A stretch of DNA of 13,065 bases from Coriobacteriia bacterium (lineage in GTDB: Bacteria > Actinomycetota > Coriobacteriia > WRKU01 > WQUG01). The notes beneath the pieces were generated by a model. It searched no databases. It worked only from the letters and a program-made list of their open reading frames with translations, and was not told where the DNA came from. Below, piece after piece: positions 1 to 7,388 of this stretch. Within the stretch, counting starts at the first letter, position 1. The number at the start of each line of letters is the position of its first letter. The translations under genes and the position numbers were made by a program. The stretch covers positions 1 to 13,065 of the forward strand of contig WQVS01000033.1 in assembly GCA_009785705.1 (NCBI GenBank), in the 5' to 3' direction.

Positions 1-3
1 GTG

Positions 4-309
4 TTATGCCTTAATCTCAATCTCAACGCCAGCAGGCAGGTCAAGGCGACCTAGTGAGTCTGCAGTCTTTGGCGTAGCATCAATAATGTCGATAAGACGC
101 TTGTGCGTACGAATCTCAAATTGCTCACGGCTGTCTTTGTTAACGTGTGGTGAGCGAATAACGCAGTAAAGATTGCGTGAAGTTGGAAGCGGAACTGGCC
201 CTACTACTTTTGCACCAGTTTTAATCGCAGTGTCAACAATCTTTTTTGTGCTTTGGTCAACGATTTCATGGTCGTATCCCTTCAAGCGGATTCTGATTCT
301 TTGTGCCAC
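4..309 (-). CDS. rpsJ: 30S ribosomal protein S10
   Basis: Small-subunit ribosomal protein S10 of the 30S head, which also acts as NusE in transcription antitermination. The 101-residue product matches the usual length of about 102. It has the typical N-terminal RIRLKGYDHEIVD segment, the GPVPLPT loop at about residues 37-43 and the SREQFEIRTHKR segment in the middle. The start is GTG at 309-307, preceded by purine-rich AGGAAG and AGGGA stretches. It lies 22 nt downstream of fusA, so it is probably co-transcribed with the str genes and continues into an S10-type ribosomal operon beyond the left edge. No tuf gene sits between fusA and rpsJ, unlike the classical str operon. The identification is secure. 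Confidence 0.98.
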   Translation of the reverse strand: MAQRIRIRLKGYDHEIVDQSTKKIVDTAIKTGAKVVGPVPLPTSRNLYCVIRSPHVNKDSREQFEIRTHKRLIDIIDATPKTADSLGRLDLPAGVEIEIKA

Positions 310-331
310 TTTAAATCCCTACTTCCTATAC

Positions 332-2416
332 TTAGCTAATCTCAGATTTCGCAGTGATTTCTTCTGCGACTGATTTCGGAACTTGCTCATAAGCCTTAAA
401 TACCATGGTGTAAACCGCACGACCTTGCGTCTTTGAACGCAAGTCAGTCGAGTAACCAAACATCTCTGATAGTGGCACCTTTGCGCGCACAACTTGTGCT
501 GTACCGCGAGGCTCCATACCTTCAATCTGACCACGACGACCAGAAAGGTCACCCATAACATCGCCCATGTATTCTTCTGGAGTTACTACCTCAACAGCCA
601 TAATAGGCTCTAGCAGTTTTGGTGAGCTTTTGCGTAGCGCTTCTTTAATCGCCATAGAACCAGCAATCTTAAATGCCATTTCTGACGAATCTACATCGTG
701 GTACGTACCATCGATAAGCTCTACACCAACATCTACGGTTGGGAAGCCTGCAAGGATTCCGCTACCCAATGCTTCTTGAATACCCTTATCAACTGATGGA
801 ATGTATTCTTTTGGAACAGCTCCACCAACGATTTTGTTGTCAAACAAATAGCCTTCGCCTGGTTGGCGCGCAATCAAGTTAATAATTACGTGGCCGTATT
901 GACCCTTACCACCTGATTGGCGTGCGTACTTAACATCAACTTTTTGTACGTCTTTGCCGGCGGTCTCACGGTAAGCTACTTGTGGTTTACCAACGTTTGC
1001 TTCTACTTTGAACTCGCGCAATAGACGGTCAACGATAACCTCTAGGTGGAGTTCGCCCATACCAGCAATAATGGTCTGACCAGTTTCTTGGTCAGTACGT
1101 ACACGGAAGGTTGGATCTTCTTCTGCAAGCTTTGCCAAGGCAATGCCTAGCTTATCTTGTTCTGCCTTTGTCTTTGGCTCGATAGCAATGTCGATTACTG
1201 GGTCAGGGAATTCCATTGACTCTAGTTGGATTGGTGCATTTTCTGCACTCAGAGTATCCCCTGTACTGGTGTCCTTTAGACCAACAGCAGCAACAATGTC
1301 ACCAGCCGAAGCTGAATCTACATCTTCACGGCTGTTTGCGTGCATTTGTAGCAAGCGACCAATACGCTCTTTCTTGCCCTTTGTGCTATTCAGTACATAA
1401 GAACCACTGTCTAGCTTTCCTGAATATACGCGGAAGTACGTAAGTCTACCCACGAACGGATCAGTCATAACCTTAAAGGCAAGAGCAGCAAAAGGCTCTT
1501 TGGGATCAGCGTTGCGAGTTTCTTCTTCACCAGTCTTTGTGTTCTCGCCAGTGATAGCAGGAATATCAAGTGGTGACGGCAGGAAGTCAACAACTGCATC
1601 AAGCATTTGCTGAACACCCTTGTTCTTAAATGATGCACCACAGATTACCGGAGTAAACTGACAAGCAATACAGCCCTTGCGTAGTGCTGTCTTGATTTCG
1701 TCAGCAGAGATTTCTGCGTCATCAAGAATCTTCATCATAAGATCTTCGTCAGCATCTGAAGCTGCGTCCATCATTTCCTCACGGGCAAGCTGTGCCGCCT
1801 CTAGGTACTCTTCTGGAATCTCTCCGACCGTTGGATTAATGTTATTCTCCCCTTCGTTGAAGAAAATTGCATTCATCTCGACCAGGTCGACGATGCCCAC
1901 GAATCTGTCTTCTGAACCCATAGGGAGTTGAATCTTAATAGGAGTTGCGCCCAGGCGTTCCTTCATCATGTCGATTACGTTTTCAAAGTCTGCACCAGTA
2001 CGATCCATTTTGTTAACGTAAGCCAAACGAGGAACAACATAGCTGTCTGCCTGGCGCCATACAGTTTCTGACTGCGGCTCTACGCCACCAACGGCGCAAA
2101 ATACTGCAACCGCACCGTCAAGTACGCGCAGTGAACGCTCTACTTCTACGGTGAAGTCTACGTGGCCAGGAGTATCGATGATCTGAATGCGATAGTCGCC
2201 CCAGAAACAAGTGGTTGCAGCCGAAGTAATCGTAATACCGCGTTCTTGTTCCTGCACCATCCAGTCCATGGTTGCTGCACCCTCGTGGGTTTCACCAATT
2301 TTGTGAGTACGACCAGTGTAGAACAGGATACGTTCAGTAGTGGTCGTCTTACCAGCATCAATATGTGCCATGATGCCGATATTGCGTGTTTTATCAAGCG
2401 TGAATGTCTTTGACAT
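332..2416 (-). CDS. fusA: Translation elongation factor G
   Basis: Cytosolic GTPase EF-G, which drives tRNA-mRNA translocation and, with RRF, ribosome recycling. The 694-residue length is typical. GTPase motifs are intact: AHIDAGKT (17-24), switch I RGITI (59-63), DTPGH (81-85) and NKMD (135-138). Domain II follows at about 290-400 (FAALAFKVMTDPFVGRL region), then domains III-V, with conserved GMGELHLEVI and a domain IV YRETAGK segment. The ATG start lies 15 nt after the rpsG stop; a weak TAAGGAT Shine-Dalgarno sequence overlaps that stop, suggesting translational coupling. No truncation or missing motif is seen. Confidence 0.99.
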   Translation of the reverse strand: MSKTFTLDKTRNIGIMAHIDAGKTTTTERILFYTGRTHKIGETHEGAATMDWMVQEQERGITITSAATTCFWGDYRIQIIDTPGHVDFTVEVERSLRVLDGAVAVFCAVGGVEPQSETVWRQADSYVVPRLAYVNKMDRTGADFENVIDMMKERLGATPIKIQLPMGSEDRFVGIVDLVEMNAIFFNEGENNINPTVGEIPEEYLEAAQLAREEMMDAASDADEDLMMKILDDAEISADEIKTALRKGCIACQFTPVICGASFKNKGVQQMLDAVVDFLPSPLDIPAITGENTKTGEEETRNADPKEPFAALAFKVMTDPFVGRLTYFRVYSGKLDSGSYVLNSTKGKKERIGRLLQMHANSREDVDSASAGDIVAAVGLKDTSTGDTLSAENAPIQLESMEFPDPVIDIAIEPKTKAEQDKLGIALAKLAEEDPTFRVRTDQETGQTIIAGMGELHLEVIVDRLLREFKVEANVGKPQVAYRETAGKDVQKVDVKYARQSGGKGQYGHVIINLIARQPGEGYLFDNKIVGGAVPKEYIPSVDKGIQEALGSGILAGFPTVDVGVELIDGTYHDVDSSEMAFKIAGSMAIKEALRKSSPKLLEPIMAVEVVTPEEYMGDVMGDLSGRRGQIEGMEPRGTAQVVRAKVPLSEMFGYSTDLRSKTQGRAVYTMVFKAYEQVPKSVAEEITAKSEIS

Positions 2417-2431
2417 AGTTTTTGCTAATCC

Positions 2432-2902
2432 TTACCAGCGATAGTGCGAGAACGCACGGTTCGCTTCTGCCATCTTGTAAAGATCCTCGCGCTTTTTAAT
2501 CGATGAACCAGTTTCTTCAGCTGCTTCCATGATTTCAGCGGCAAGGCGTTCGGTCATTGATTTTTCGCGACGCTTACGTGAAAAGTCCACAATCCAGCGG
2601 ATTGCAAGTGTCGTTGAACGACGAGCGTTTACCTCCACGGGAACCTGATAGGTTGCCCCACCAACACGCTTTGGACGTACTTCCAAGGTCGGGCGCACGT
2701 TATCCATTGCTTTTTTGAATACTGACAGCGGATCTTGCTCTGTCTTTTTTTCGATGATGTCAAAAGCACCATATACAATACCCTCTGCGACTGACTTTTT
2801 GCCATCCCAAAGGATCTTATTGATAAGTTGAGTTACGAGGCGATTGTTGTAGCGCGCGTCTGGCGTTACTTCGCGACGTTCTGCTGCTGCACGTCTAGGC
2901 AT
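2432..2902 (-). CDS. rpsG: 30S ribosomal protein S7
   Basis: Small-subunit protein S7, a primary 16S rRNA binder that nucleates assembly of the 30S head and contacts E-site tRNA. The 156 residues match the family. Recognisable segments include MPRRAAAERREV at the N-terminus, a VRPTLEVRPKRVGGATYQVP segment (about 69-88) and ANRAFSHYRW at the C-terminus. Its AAGGAG ribosome-binding site lies inside the last codons of rpsL and only 3 nt separate the two genes, so translation is probably coupled. In E. coli S7 autoregulates the str operon from the rpsL-rpsG spacer; with 3 nt here that mechanism cannot be the same. Confidence 0.98.
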   Translation of the reverse strand: MPRRAAAERREVTPDARYNNRLVTQLINKILWDGKKSVAEGIVYGAFDIIEKKTEQDPLSVFKKAMDNVRPTLEVRPKRVGGATYQVPVEVNARRSTTLAIRWIVDFSRKRREKSMTERLAAEIMEAAEETGSSIKKREDLYKMAEANRAFSHYRW

Positions 2903-2905
2903 GGT

Positions 2906-3277
2906 TTATTTCTCCTTCTTTGCGCCGTAACGACTACGAGCCTGAGCGCGATCTGCTACGGGAGCAGCATCCAGCGCCCCACGAACTACCTTATAACGAA
3001 CACCTGGAAGGTCCTTAACACGACCACCACGAACCAGCACGATGGAGTGTTCCTGTAGGTTATGACCAATACCAGGAATGTATGCGGTTACTTCCATTGA
3101 GTTACTAAGGCGAACACGACACACCTTACGAAGCGCTGAGTTTGGCTTCTTAGGAGTAGTCGTATACACACGAGTACATACGCCACGTAGCTGCGGATTT
3201 CCCTTTAGCGCTGGCGTCTTTGACTTTACTTCGGCCTTCTTGCGACCCTTCCGTACTAGCTGGTTAATAGTAGGCAA
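2906..3277 (-). CDS. rpsL: 30S ribosomal protein S12
   Basis: Small-subunit protein S12, which sits at the decoding centre and controls accuracy. The 123 residues include the conserved TTTPKKPNSALRKV block (39-52) and the GGRVKDLPGVRY loop (84-95). Lysines 43 and 88, the classical sites of streptomycin-resistance substitutions, are both wild type, so no resistance is predicted from this gene. The start is ATG at 3277 with an AGGAAGG sequence just upstream at short spacing. It is the first gene of the str block, behind the promoter at 3428-3456. Confidence 0.98.
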   Translation of the reverse strand: MPTINQLVRKGRKKAEVKSKTPALKGNPQLRGVCTRVYTTTPKKPNSALRKVCRVRLSNSMEVTAYIPGIGHNLQEHSIVLVRGGRVKDLPGVRYKVVRGALDAAPVADRAQARSRYGAKKEK

Positions 3278-3306
3278 AACATTTCCTTCCTATTCGAGCT
3301 TAGTCT

Positions 3307-3331
3307 CTTGTCTAGCCTTATTTCAGACAAG
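3307..3331 (-). promoter_or_regulatory. Leader hairpin of the str operon
   Basis: A perfect 7-bp inverted repeat (CTTGTCT at 3307-3313, AGACAAG at 3325-3331) with an 11-nt loop. It lies in the 5' leader about 30 nt upstream of the rpsL start. No U-tract follows, so it is not an obvious terminator. A role in leader regulation is inference; a chance hairpin is possible. Confidence 0.3.
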
Positions 3332-3427
3332 GTGACTGCACTCTTTAGTTTCTGTCTATCTGCTAGAGGCAGCATTTCCTACAAAAGCGCACAGCAAAAG
3401 CTGACCCCTAAAAAGTCACGGTGTACA

Positions 3428-3456
3428 AATATACTTGTGTTGAGCTGGCAAGTCAA
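3428..3456 (-). promoter_or_regulatory. Sigma-70-type promoter for rpsL-rpsG-fusA-rpsJ
   Basis: On the minus strand TTGACT (3456-3451) and TATATT (3433-3428) are separated by exactly 17 nt. Transcription would start near 3421, giving a leader of about 145 nt before rpsL. Upstream (3457-3564) I see no terminator for the ABC genes, so read-through into the str operon is possible. Confidence 0.7.
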
Positions 3457-3564
3457 ACAACACGCACCCGAGCGTATCCATAGGGCAATATAGTTAAATT
3501 TTGAAGTTGATGGAAGTATTGCGGAATTGAAGCGATTTTTACTGACGGAGGTTGACCAGAGAAA

Positions 3565-4260
3565 TTACTCTTCTAGAGACTCTTCAGCTCCCTCTAGGGT
3601 AAGCTTTCCCTTATGCAGTCTGTAAGTCACATCACTTTTGTCAGCAATAGCTGTTGAATGAGTTACTACTATGATGCACTTGTTATGTTCTTTGGCAAGA
3701 TTTTTGAAGATATTGATGAGTTCTATTTCCATCTCTTCATTTAAGTTTCCTGTAGGTTCATCAGCTAGTATTAAATCTACATTTGTTGCAAGTGCTCTGG
3801 CAATAGCCACTCTTTGTTGTTCTCCGCCAGATAGTTTTGTAACTGACCTATCTGCTTTCTCTTTAGTAATGCCTAGATAGTCTAGTAAGTTATAAGCTAC
3901 TTCTTTGTGGTCTTTAGGTAATTCATTTTCTGTAATAGACATTGCTACTAATACATTTTCTAGAGCTGTCATATAACGTATAAGGTTATATGACTGAAAG
4001 ATAATGCCTACTTTATTTCTTCTAAACTTTTCTTGACCCATTGAAGTTATTGTTTGTCCTTCTATGAGCACTTCTCCGCTCTCTGGTGTGTCGAGTGCAG
4101 CAAGTAGGGCAAGTAGTGTAGTTTTACCACTACCTGACTCACCAAGGATTGTGTAGAACTTTCCTTTTTCAAAAGTAGCGTTCACATCTTCTAGAACATA
4201 TCTTTTCATCTCACCGTCTTGATAAGCATAGTTTATGTTTTGTGTTTGTAAGAAGGTCAT
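3565..4260 (-). CDS. ABC transporter ATP-binding protein, MacB/LolD type
   Basis: Cytoplasmic ATPase that would power the adjacent FtsX-type permease. The 231 residues are the full length of the MacB/LolD subfamily. Motifs are complete: Walker A GESGSGKT (40-47), Q-loop Q89 in FQSYNLI, signature LSGGEQQR (143-150), Walker B LILADEPTGN (163-172) and switch H201 (VVTHS). Its ATG is 14 nt after the permease stop, with GGAG at good spacing, so the two are one transcriptional unit. In this subfamily the ATPase uses mechanotransmission rather than classical transport; export of lipoproteins, peptides or drugs, or peptide resistance, are all possible. It is the last gene of the cassette before the str promoter. 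Substrate unknown. Confidence 0.93.
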   Translation of the reverse strand: MTFLQTQNINYAYQDGEMKRYVLEDVNATFEKGKFYTILGESGSGKTTLLALLAALDTPESGEVLIEGQTITSMGQEKFRRNKVGIIFQSYNLIRYMTALENVLVAMSITENELPKDHKEVAYNLLDYLGITKEKADRSVTKLSGGEQQRVAIARALATNVDLILADEPTGNLNEEMEIELINIFKNLAKEHNKCIIVVTHSTAIADKSDVTYRLHKGKLTLEGAEESLEE

Positions 4261-4274
4261 AGTGGTCTCCGTCT

Positions 4275-5774
4275 CTACATCATTATCTTTCTGGGGTTAA
4301 GCCTCAAGATGTAGAGCATAGGCAATGTTGTAGATGCTATAACAACCCCAATACTTGTAGCAAAAAAGGTGAGAACCATTGCACTGCTCAACGAAATCTC
4401 ATAATTTGCCAACACTTCCTCTGTTGAAACATTATTGGTAAAGCCCATAAAGTCAATAGTGCTAAATGTCATGCTTTGCCCACCAATTTGTCCTGCAACT
4501 AAACTGTCTCTAAGCATGCTTTCAGAAACGCCTATAGAAAGAAAATTTCCCACAAGTAGCGAAAAGCTCATCGCAATCAAAGCAACCACTAACACCTCCG
4601 CGGCTATTTGTGTAGCAATTTTCACTTTTTTCTCACCCAGCGCAAGCAAAATACCCATTTCTCGCTTACGCTCGCGCACAAACAAGGTGATCAGTAAACT
4701 CAAAATAAGGACAGTCGCACTAATGGCTCCCCACAGAACACCAAGAGACAAGCTTTCGAGGGACTCTATTGAAGAAGCCATCGCACTAAAAATGTCGCTT
4801 GCATAAGTAACAGTGTAAAATTCGGGAGCTATTTTTTCTACTGCATGTGTAAAGGCGTTCATATCATCAGGACAGTAAAGAGTGTAAATATTTTGAATCC
4901 AAACTGTTCGCCAAAAATTTTCTTGCCAGATTACCTCATCTGGATACATTTTTGCCATTTGGTCAAATTGATACCGCATGACAGCAATTGTTACAGCATT
5001 GGAAACGTAAATGGAGTTTTCAATGTGGTTAGCAAAGTTTGCATCTAACCATTCATCGCCTGTATTAAATTCTACTACTGGAACAAAAATTCCAATAACT
5101 TCAAATTCGTACGAGCGTTGAGAAAAGATACTTTCATCAATGTAAAAGTCAGAATCGACTTCCTCAAATCCTCGCGCATCCCAAACAATATTTTGCAGAG
5201 TAAAGGTTGAGCCAATGTGCAAATTGTTTATATTTGCAAAGTTTTGCGAAATTAATACTACAAAGCTAAGAGTAGACGCCTCTTTATCGGTAAATGACCT
5301 GCCCGATGCAAGATCAATGATTCCTTCTTCAATCTCAAACAATTCAGCACCGTGAACACCTTTTAAATTGAGCTGAGTCCAAGCACTTCCCATGCCCATA
5401 TCTGCAAGTAACTCACTGTCTAGCTCATACCTTTCAAGATCAGCACTAAACAATAAAGTTTCTATAGAGTAGTCGAAATTTCTCACATAGGGCAAAGCTC
5501 CAATTTCTTCAAGAATCTGCGGATTAAGAGCATCTAAATATTCAGGCAATTGTCCTGTTGAAGCTTCATATATTTGCAATGCTTCTATATCAGCCTCAAC
5601 AATGGCTACCGGAGGCAAATCACCTCTTAGATTCATTTCTGTATTTTGCATAGCTTGACTTACAGATATAGCACCTGAAAGCACTATTCCTAGTGCAAGC
5701 ACAGCAAGGAAAAGAATTATCGCCTTTCCCAAATTCCTCACTATGCTAATGAATGAACGTCTTACGAAATTCAC
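4275..5774 (-). CDS. FtsX/MacB-family ABC permease with large extracellular domain
   Basis: Integral membrane permease, 499 residues from the chosen GTG. One helix lies near the N-terminus (about 18-38), followed by an external domain of about 300 residues (39-344) and three C-terminal helices (about 345-366, 391-412, 465-488) with the FtsX hallmark RERKREMGILLALG after the second helix. This is the MacB-type four-helix layout that acts as a dimer with the ATPase encoded 14 nt downstream. The frame stays open upstream to 5921, but that extension would overlap the preceding gene and has no helix or family character; GTG at 5774-5772 directly follows AAGAGAGG, so I start there. The external domain is rich in Asp/Glu, Phe and Tyr and does not resemble a periplasmic domain I can name. 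Confidence 0.85.
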   Translation of the reverse strand: MNFVRRSFISIVRNLGKAIILFLAVLALGIVLSGAISVSQAMQNTEMNLRGDLPPVAIVEADIEALQIYEASTGQLPEYLDALNPQILEEIGALPYVRNFDYSIETLLFSADLERYELDSELLADMGMGSAWTQLNLKGVHGAELFEIEEGIIDLASGRSFTDKEASTLSFVVLISQNFANINNLHIGSTFTLQNIVWDARGFEEVDSDFYIDESIFSQRSYEFEVIGIFVPVVEFNTGDEWLDANFANHIENSIYVSNAVTIAVMRYQFDQMAKMYPDEVIWQENFWRTVWIQNIYTLYCPDDMNAFTHAVEKIAPEFYTVTYASDIFSAMASSIESLESLSLGVLWGAISATVLILSLLITLFVRERKREMGILLALGEKKVKIATQIAAEVLVVALIAMSFSLLVGNFLSIGVSESMLRDSLVAGQIGGQSMTFSTIDFMGFTNNVSTEEVLANYEISLSSAMVLTFFATSIGVVIASTTLPMLYILRLNPRKIMM

Positions 5775-5823
5775 TAACCTCTCTTTTCGCCTTATTTGAC
5801 ATTCAGAACACCAATCGTACCGA

Positions 5824-6324
5824 CTACTTTGCCGAAGCCTGTCTATTTTCCCTATACATTCTGAACCGCAGGCCAAGATACATAAGTGGAGATGGAATAA
5901 ATGCTGCCAAGAAAAATGCAAAATACTCAGCGCTCATAAAATCAATAATTCCGTCAAAGCCAACAAACATAGTTGTAAGTGTGTACGCAGGAAAATTCAC
6001 AAAAGAAAAGGAATCTAAACGGCTAACTGATAACATGCTCATAGCGATCAAAGCAACTGAAATTACTGTCAGCACTAGCGCTAAAATTGATGCTGAAAGG
6101 AGATTGTTTTTCGGCAATACCTGCAACATCGTATAACCGAGAATCGGATATCCCACTATTGCCAGCACAAAAAAGATGGCAATGGGAGAAAAGTCTTGAA
6201 GAATTGACCCCAAAATAACCCCCAAAAAACCAAGTGAGGTTAAAAGAATATGAACCAAAATAGAACAGGCAACATTTGAAGCAAATTGTTTCTTATAACC
6301 TTGAAAGTTTACTTCTTTTTCCAT
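5824..6324 (-). CDS. Small four-helix membrane protein, unknown family
   Basis: Predicted 166-residue integral membrane protein with about four helices (18-40, 46-70, 76-98, 134-152), a basic C-terminal tail, and a polar loop of about 35 residues (99-133) between helices 3 and 4. The open frame extends to 6471, but ATG at 6324 has a textbook GGAGGAG Shine-Dalgarno 4 nt upstream and gives a normal cytoplasmic N-terminus, so the shorter form is preferred. It lies 73 nt after the secreted-protein gene and 49 nt before the permease. I do not recognise the family. Its place between a secreted cationic protein and an ABC exporter would suit an immunity protein or an accessory subunit, but this rests on position only. 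Confidence 0.75.
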   Translation of the reverse strand: MEKEVNFQGYKKQFASNVACSILVHILLTSLGFLGVILGSILQDFSPIAIFFVLAIVGYPILGYTMLQVLPKNNLLSASILALVLTVISVALIAMSMLSVSRLDSFSFVNFPAYTLTTMFVGFDGIIDFMSAEYFAFFLAAFIPSPLMYLGLRFRMYRENRQASAK

Positions 6325-6397
6325 CAATCTCCTCCACATCGCAACATAATCTATCCAAACAATACACTCTGCAATTTTACAATAGAAACCTTTACTG

Positions 6398-6838
6398 CTA
6401 GTGCCTACGCAAAGATCCTTGACCGCTAAATTGCAGTCTATTACCCGTACAATTTGAGTTCGCAGGGCCATTGCTCATAATGATCACACGAAACCTCGTT
6501 GGATTTGCAATAAGAATACATCCTTTTTGTACATTCGTTGTTGCTGTGCGGTCACGTCCAGCAACTGCCTGCTGCTGAGCTATCAATCTACCTGTTTGCA
6601 CATTTACACCCTGTATTGAAATCCGCATATTATTCCTCGGATGCCTGTTTGTTCCTTGCGCTGAAGCTCTAGCCCGCGTTAAACCACTCCCACGCCACTC
6701 TCTGCTTACCGAGCGGTATTTGGTGGCGTTAGTCACGCTTGGAATGGTAGCCACTACGGTCGCTGCATACACAACATTTGGAGCAAGAATACACACCACA
6801 AAAAAAGTAGCTATTATAATTCTAGAAATTTTATTCAT
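6398..6838 (-). CDS. Secreted, arginine-rich protein of unknown function
   Basis: Predicted 146-residue exported protein. A Sec signal peptide is clear: MNKISR, a hydrophobic core of about 7-19, and VYA followed by A26 as probable cleavage site. The mature part of about 121 residues has 16 Arg and 2 Lys against 1 Asp and 1 Glu, so it is strongly cationic, and is rich in Gln, Asn, Ser, Thr and Gly. Two cysteines (C107, C130) could form one disulfide. I do not recognise a family. The ATG at 6838 is preceded by AAGAGG at 6-nt spacing. It is the first full-size gene of the ABC cassette. The layout (secreted protein, membrane protein, FtsX-type ABC pair) resembles bacteriocin/immunity loci such as lactococcin 972 in organisation only; a bacteriocin, an envelope-binding protein or an ABC-linked stress protein are all possible. 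Confidence 0.8.
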   Translation of the reverse strand: MNKISRIIIATFFVVCILAPNVVYAATVVATIPSVTNATKYRSVSREWRGSGLTRARASAQGTNRHPRNNMRISIQGVNVQTGRLIAQQQAVAGRDRTATTNVQKGCILIANPTRFRVIIMSNGPANSNCTGNRLQFSGQGSLRRH

Positions 6839-6912
6839 TTGAAACCTCTTCCCTTAAACACTGCCAATAAAAATGCTTTAAGGTCGCTTAAAGAGCACAA
6901 GCCATTGCTGTT

Positions 6913-6981
6913 CTAAGTACGAGGTTCATGGAATGCCGAGTGGTGCGAAAGTGCCTTGTCGGCAATAATTGAAAGTCGCAT
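6913..6981 (-). CDS. Candidate 22-codon leader ORF or small peptide
   Basis: A short frame, MRLSIIADKALSHHSAFHEP followed by two residues and TAG. AAAAGGGGGA lies 8 nt upstream of its ATG (6981), the strongest Shine-Dalgarno sequence in the region. It sits inside the predicted 206-nt leader of the secreted-protein gene. An inverted repeat (6934-6939 with 6959-6964) lies within it. It could be a leader peptide, a small secreted or signalling peptide, or chance. No signal peptide is visible. Confidence 0.3.
   Translation of the reverse strand: MRLSIIADKALSHHSAFHEPRT
6934..6964. repeat. Inverted repeat in the leader upstream of the secreted-protein gene
   Basis: TGCCGA (6934-6939) and TCGGCA (6959-6964) are perfectly complementary with a 19-nt loop. 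There is no following U-tract. It overlaps the candidate short ORF, which would allow a leader-coupled structure; the rest of the leader (6839-6912) shows nothing further that I can support. Confidence 0.3.
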
Positions 6982-7051
6982 AATGGCAGTCCCCCTTTTA
7001 TCTTGCCCAGCTTATTCAGATAGGCACATTCCTGAAAATTTTCTTGCATTA

Positions 7052-7080
7052 ATCATACCATGTATACGTGGTAATGTTTA
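7052..7080 (-). promoter_or_regulatory. Promoter of the secreted-protein/ABC cassette
   Basis: Minus-strand TAAACA (7080-7075) and TATGAT (7057-7052) are separated by 17 nt, and TGG directly before TATGAT makes an extended -10. Predicted start near 7045, leaving about 206 nt of leader before the gene at 6838. The spacer is filled by the palindrome at 7056-7073. Confidence 0.55.
7056..7073. promoter_or_regulatory. Candidate operator palindrome
   Basis: TACCATGTATACGTGGTA is an 18-bp inverted repeat with a single mismatched pair (16 of 18 positions symmetric). It lies between the -35 and -10 of the minus-strand promoter and 33 bp upstream of the XRE gene's start codon, where a repressor would block transcription. 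The XRE protein encoded alongside is the natural candidate, but that is inference. Confidence 0.5.
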
Positions 7081-7106
7081 CATGATTTTGTTAGAAAATT
7101 TTTTAT

Positions 7107-7388
7107 GTGACTGATGAATGGATTGCAGAAGAATGGCAAACTTATGTTGAAGAGCTTGGCCTTGCTCTGCGACAAGCACGCAAAAAGTCAGGACTTTCCC
7201 AAGAAATCCTCGCTGGCAAAGCTGGCGTTTCAACTTTTACCTATCAAAAATTGGAAAATGGACAATCAAATCCAGATACTCCCGCTAATCCTCGCCTACG
7301 CACGCTTGTGGCTATAAGTCGAGTATTGGAAGTTCCTCTGGACGAACTCCTCCCAAAGCAAAGCTATATGCGCGATACAAGCATCTGA
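7107..7388 (+). CDS. XRE-family helix-turn-helix regulator
   Basis: A 93-residue DNA-binding protein and the only plus-strand gene supported here. The HTH spans about residues 15-72: ALRQARKKSGLSQEILAGKAGVS, then TYQKLENGQSNP, then LVAISRVLEVPLDELLP, the standard Cro/C1 fold. The start is GTG at 7107; no good Shine-Dalgarno precedes it, so translation may be weak or leaderless. It is divergent from the secreted-protein/ABC cassette and convergent with hicB, whose last 25 bp it overlaps. With only one domain it is probably a dimeric repressor; the palindrome upstream is its most likely site. Confidence 0.88.
   Translation: MTDEWIAEEWQTYVEELGLALRQARKKSGLSQEILAGKAGVSTFTYQKLENGQSNPDTPANPRLRTLVAISRVLEVPLDELLPKQSYMRDTSI

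Noticed and set aside
3457..3564. Terminator between the ABC genes and the str promoter
   Set aside because: I looked for a hairpin followed by a U-run on the minus strand and found none.
4435..4806. Plus-strand open frame of 123 codons inside the permease gene
   Set aside because: Antisense shadow of the FtsX domain; no ribosome-binding site or protein features.
5775..5921. N-terminal extension of the permease gene back to an ATG at 5921
   Set aside because: It overlaps the end of the preceding membrane-protein gene, has no family character, and GTG at 5774 has a ribosome-binding site directly ahead.
6325..6471. N-terminal extension of the small membrane protein
   Set aside because: It would overlap the secreted-protein gene by 74 bp; ATG at 6324 has GGAGGAG at proper spacing.
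6997..7050. Longer ATG frame beginning just after the cassette's -10 (53 codons)
   Set aside because: Its ATG lies only 2 nt past the -10 hexamer, upstream of the expected transcription start, with no ribosome-binding site.
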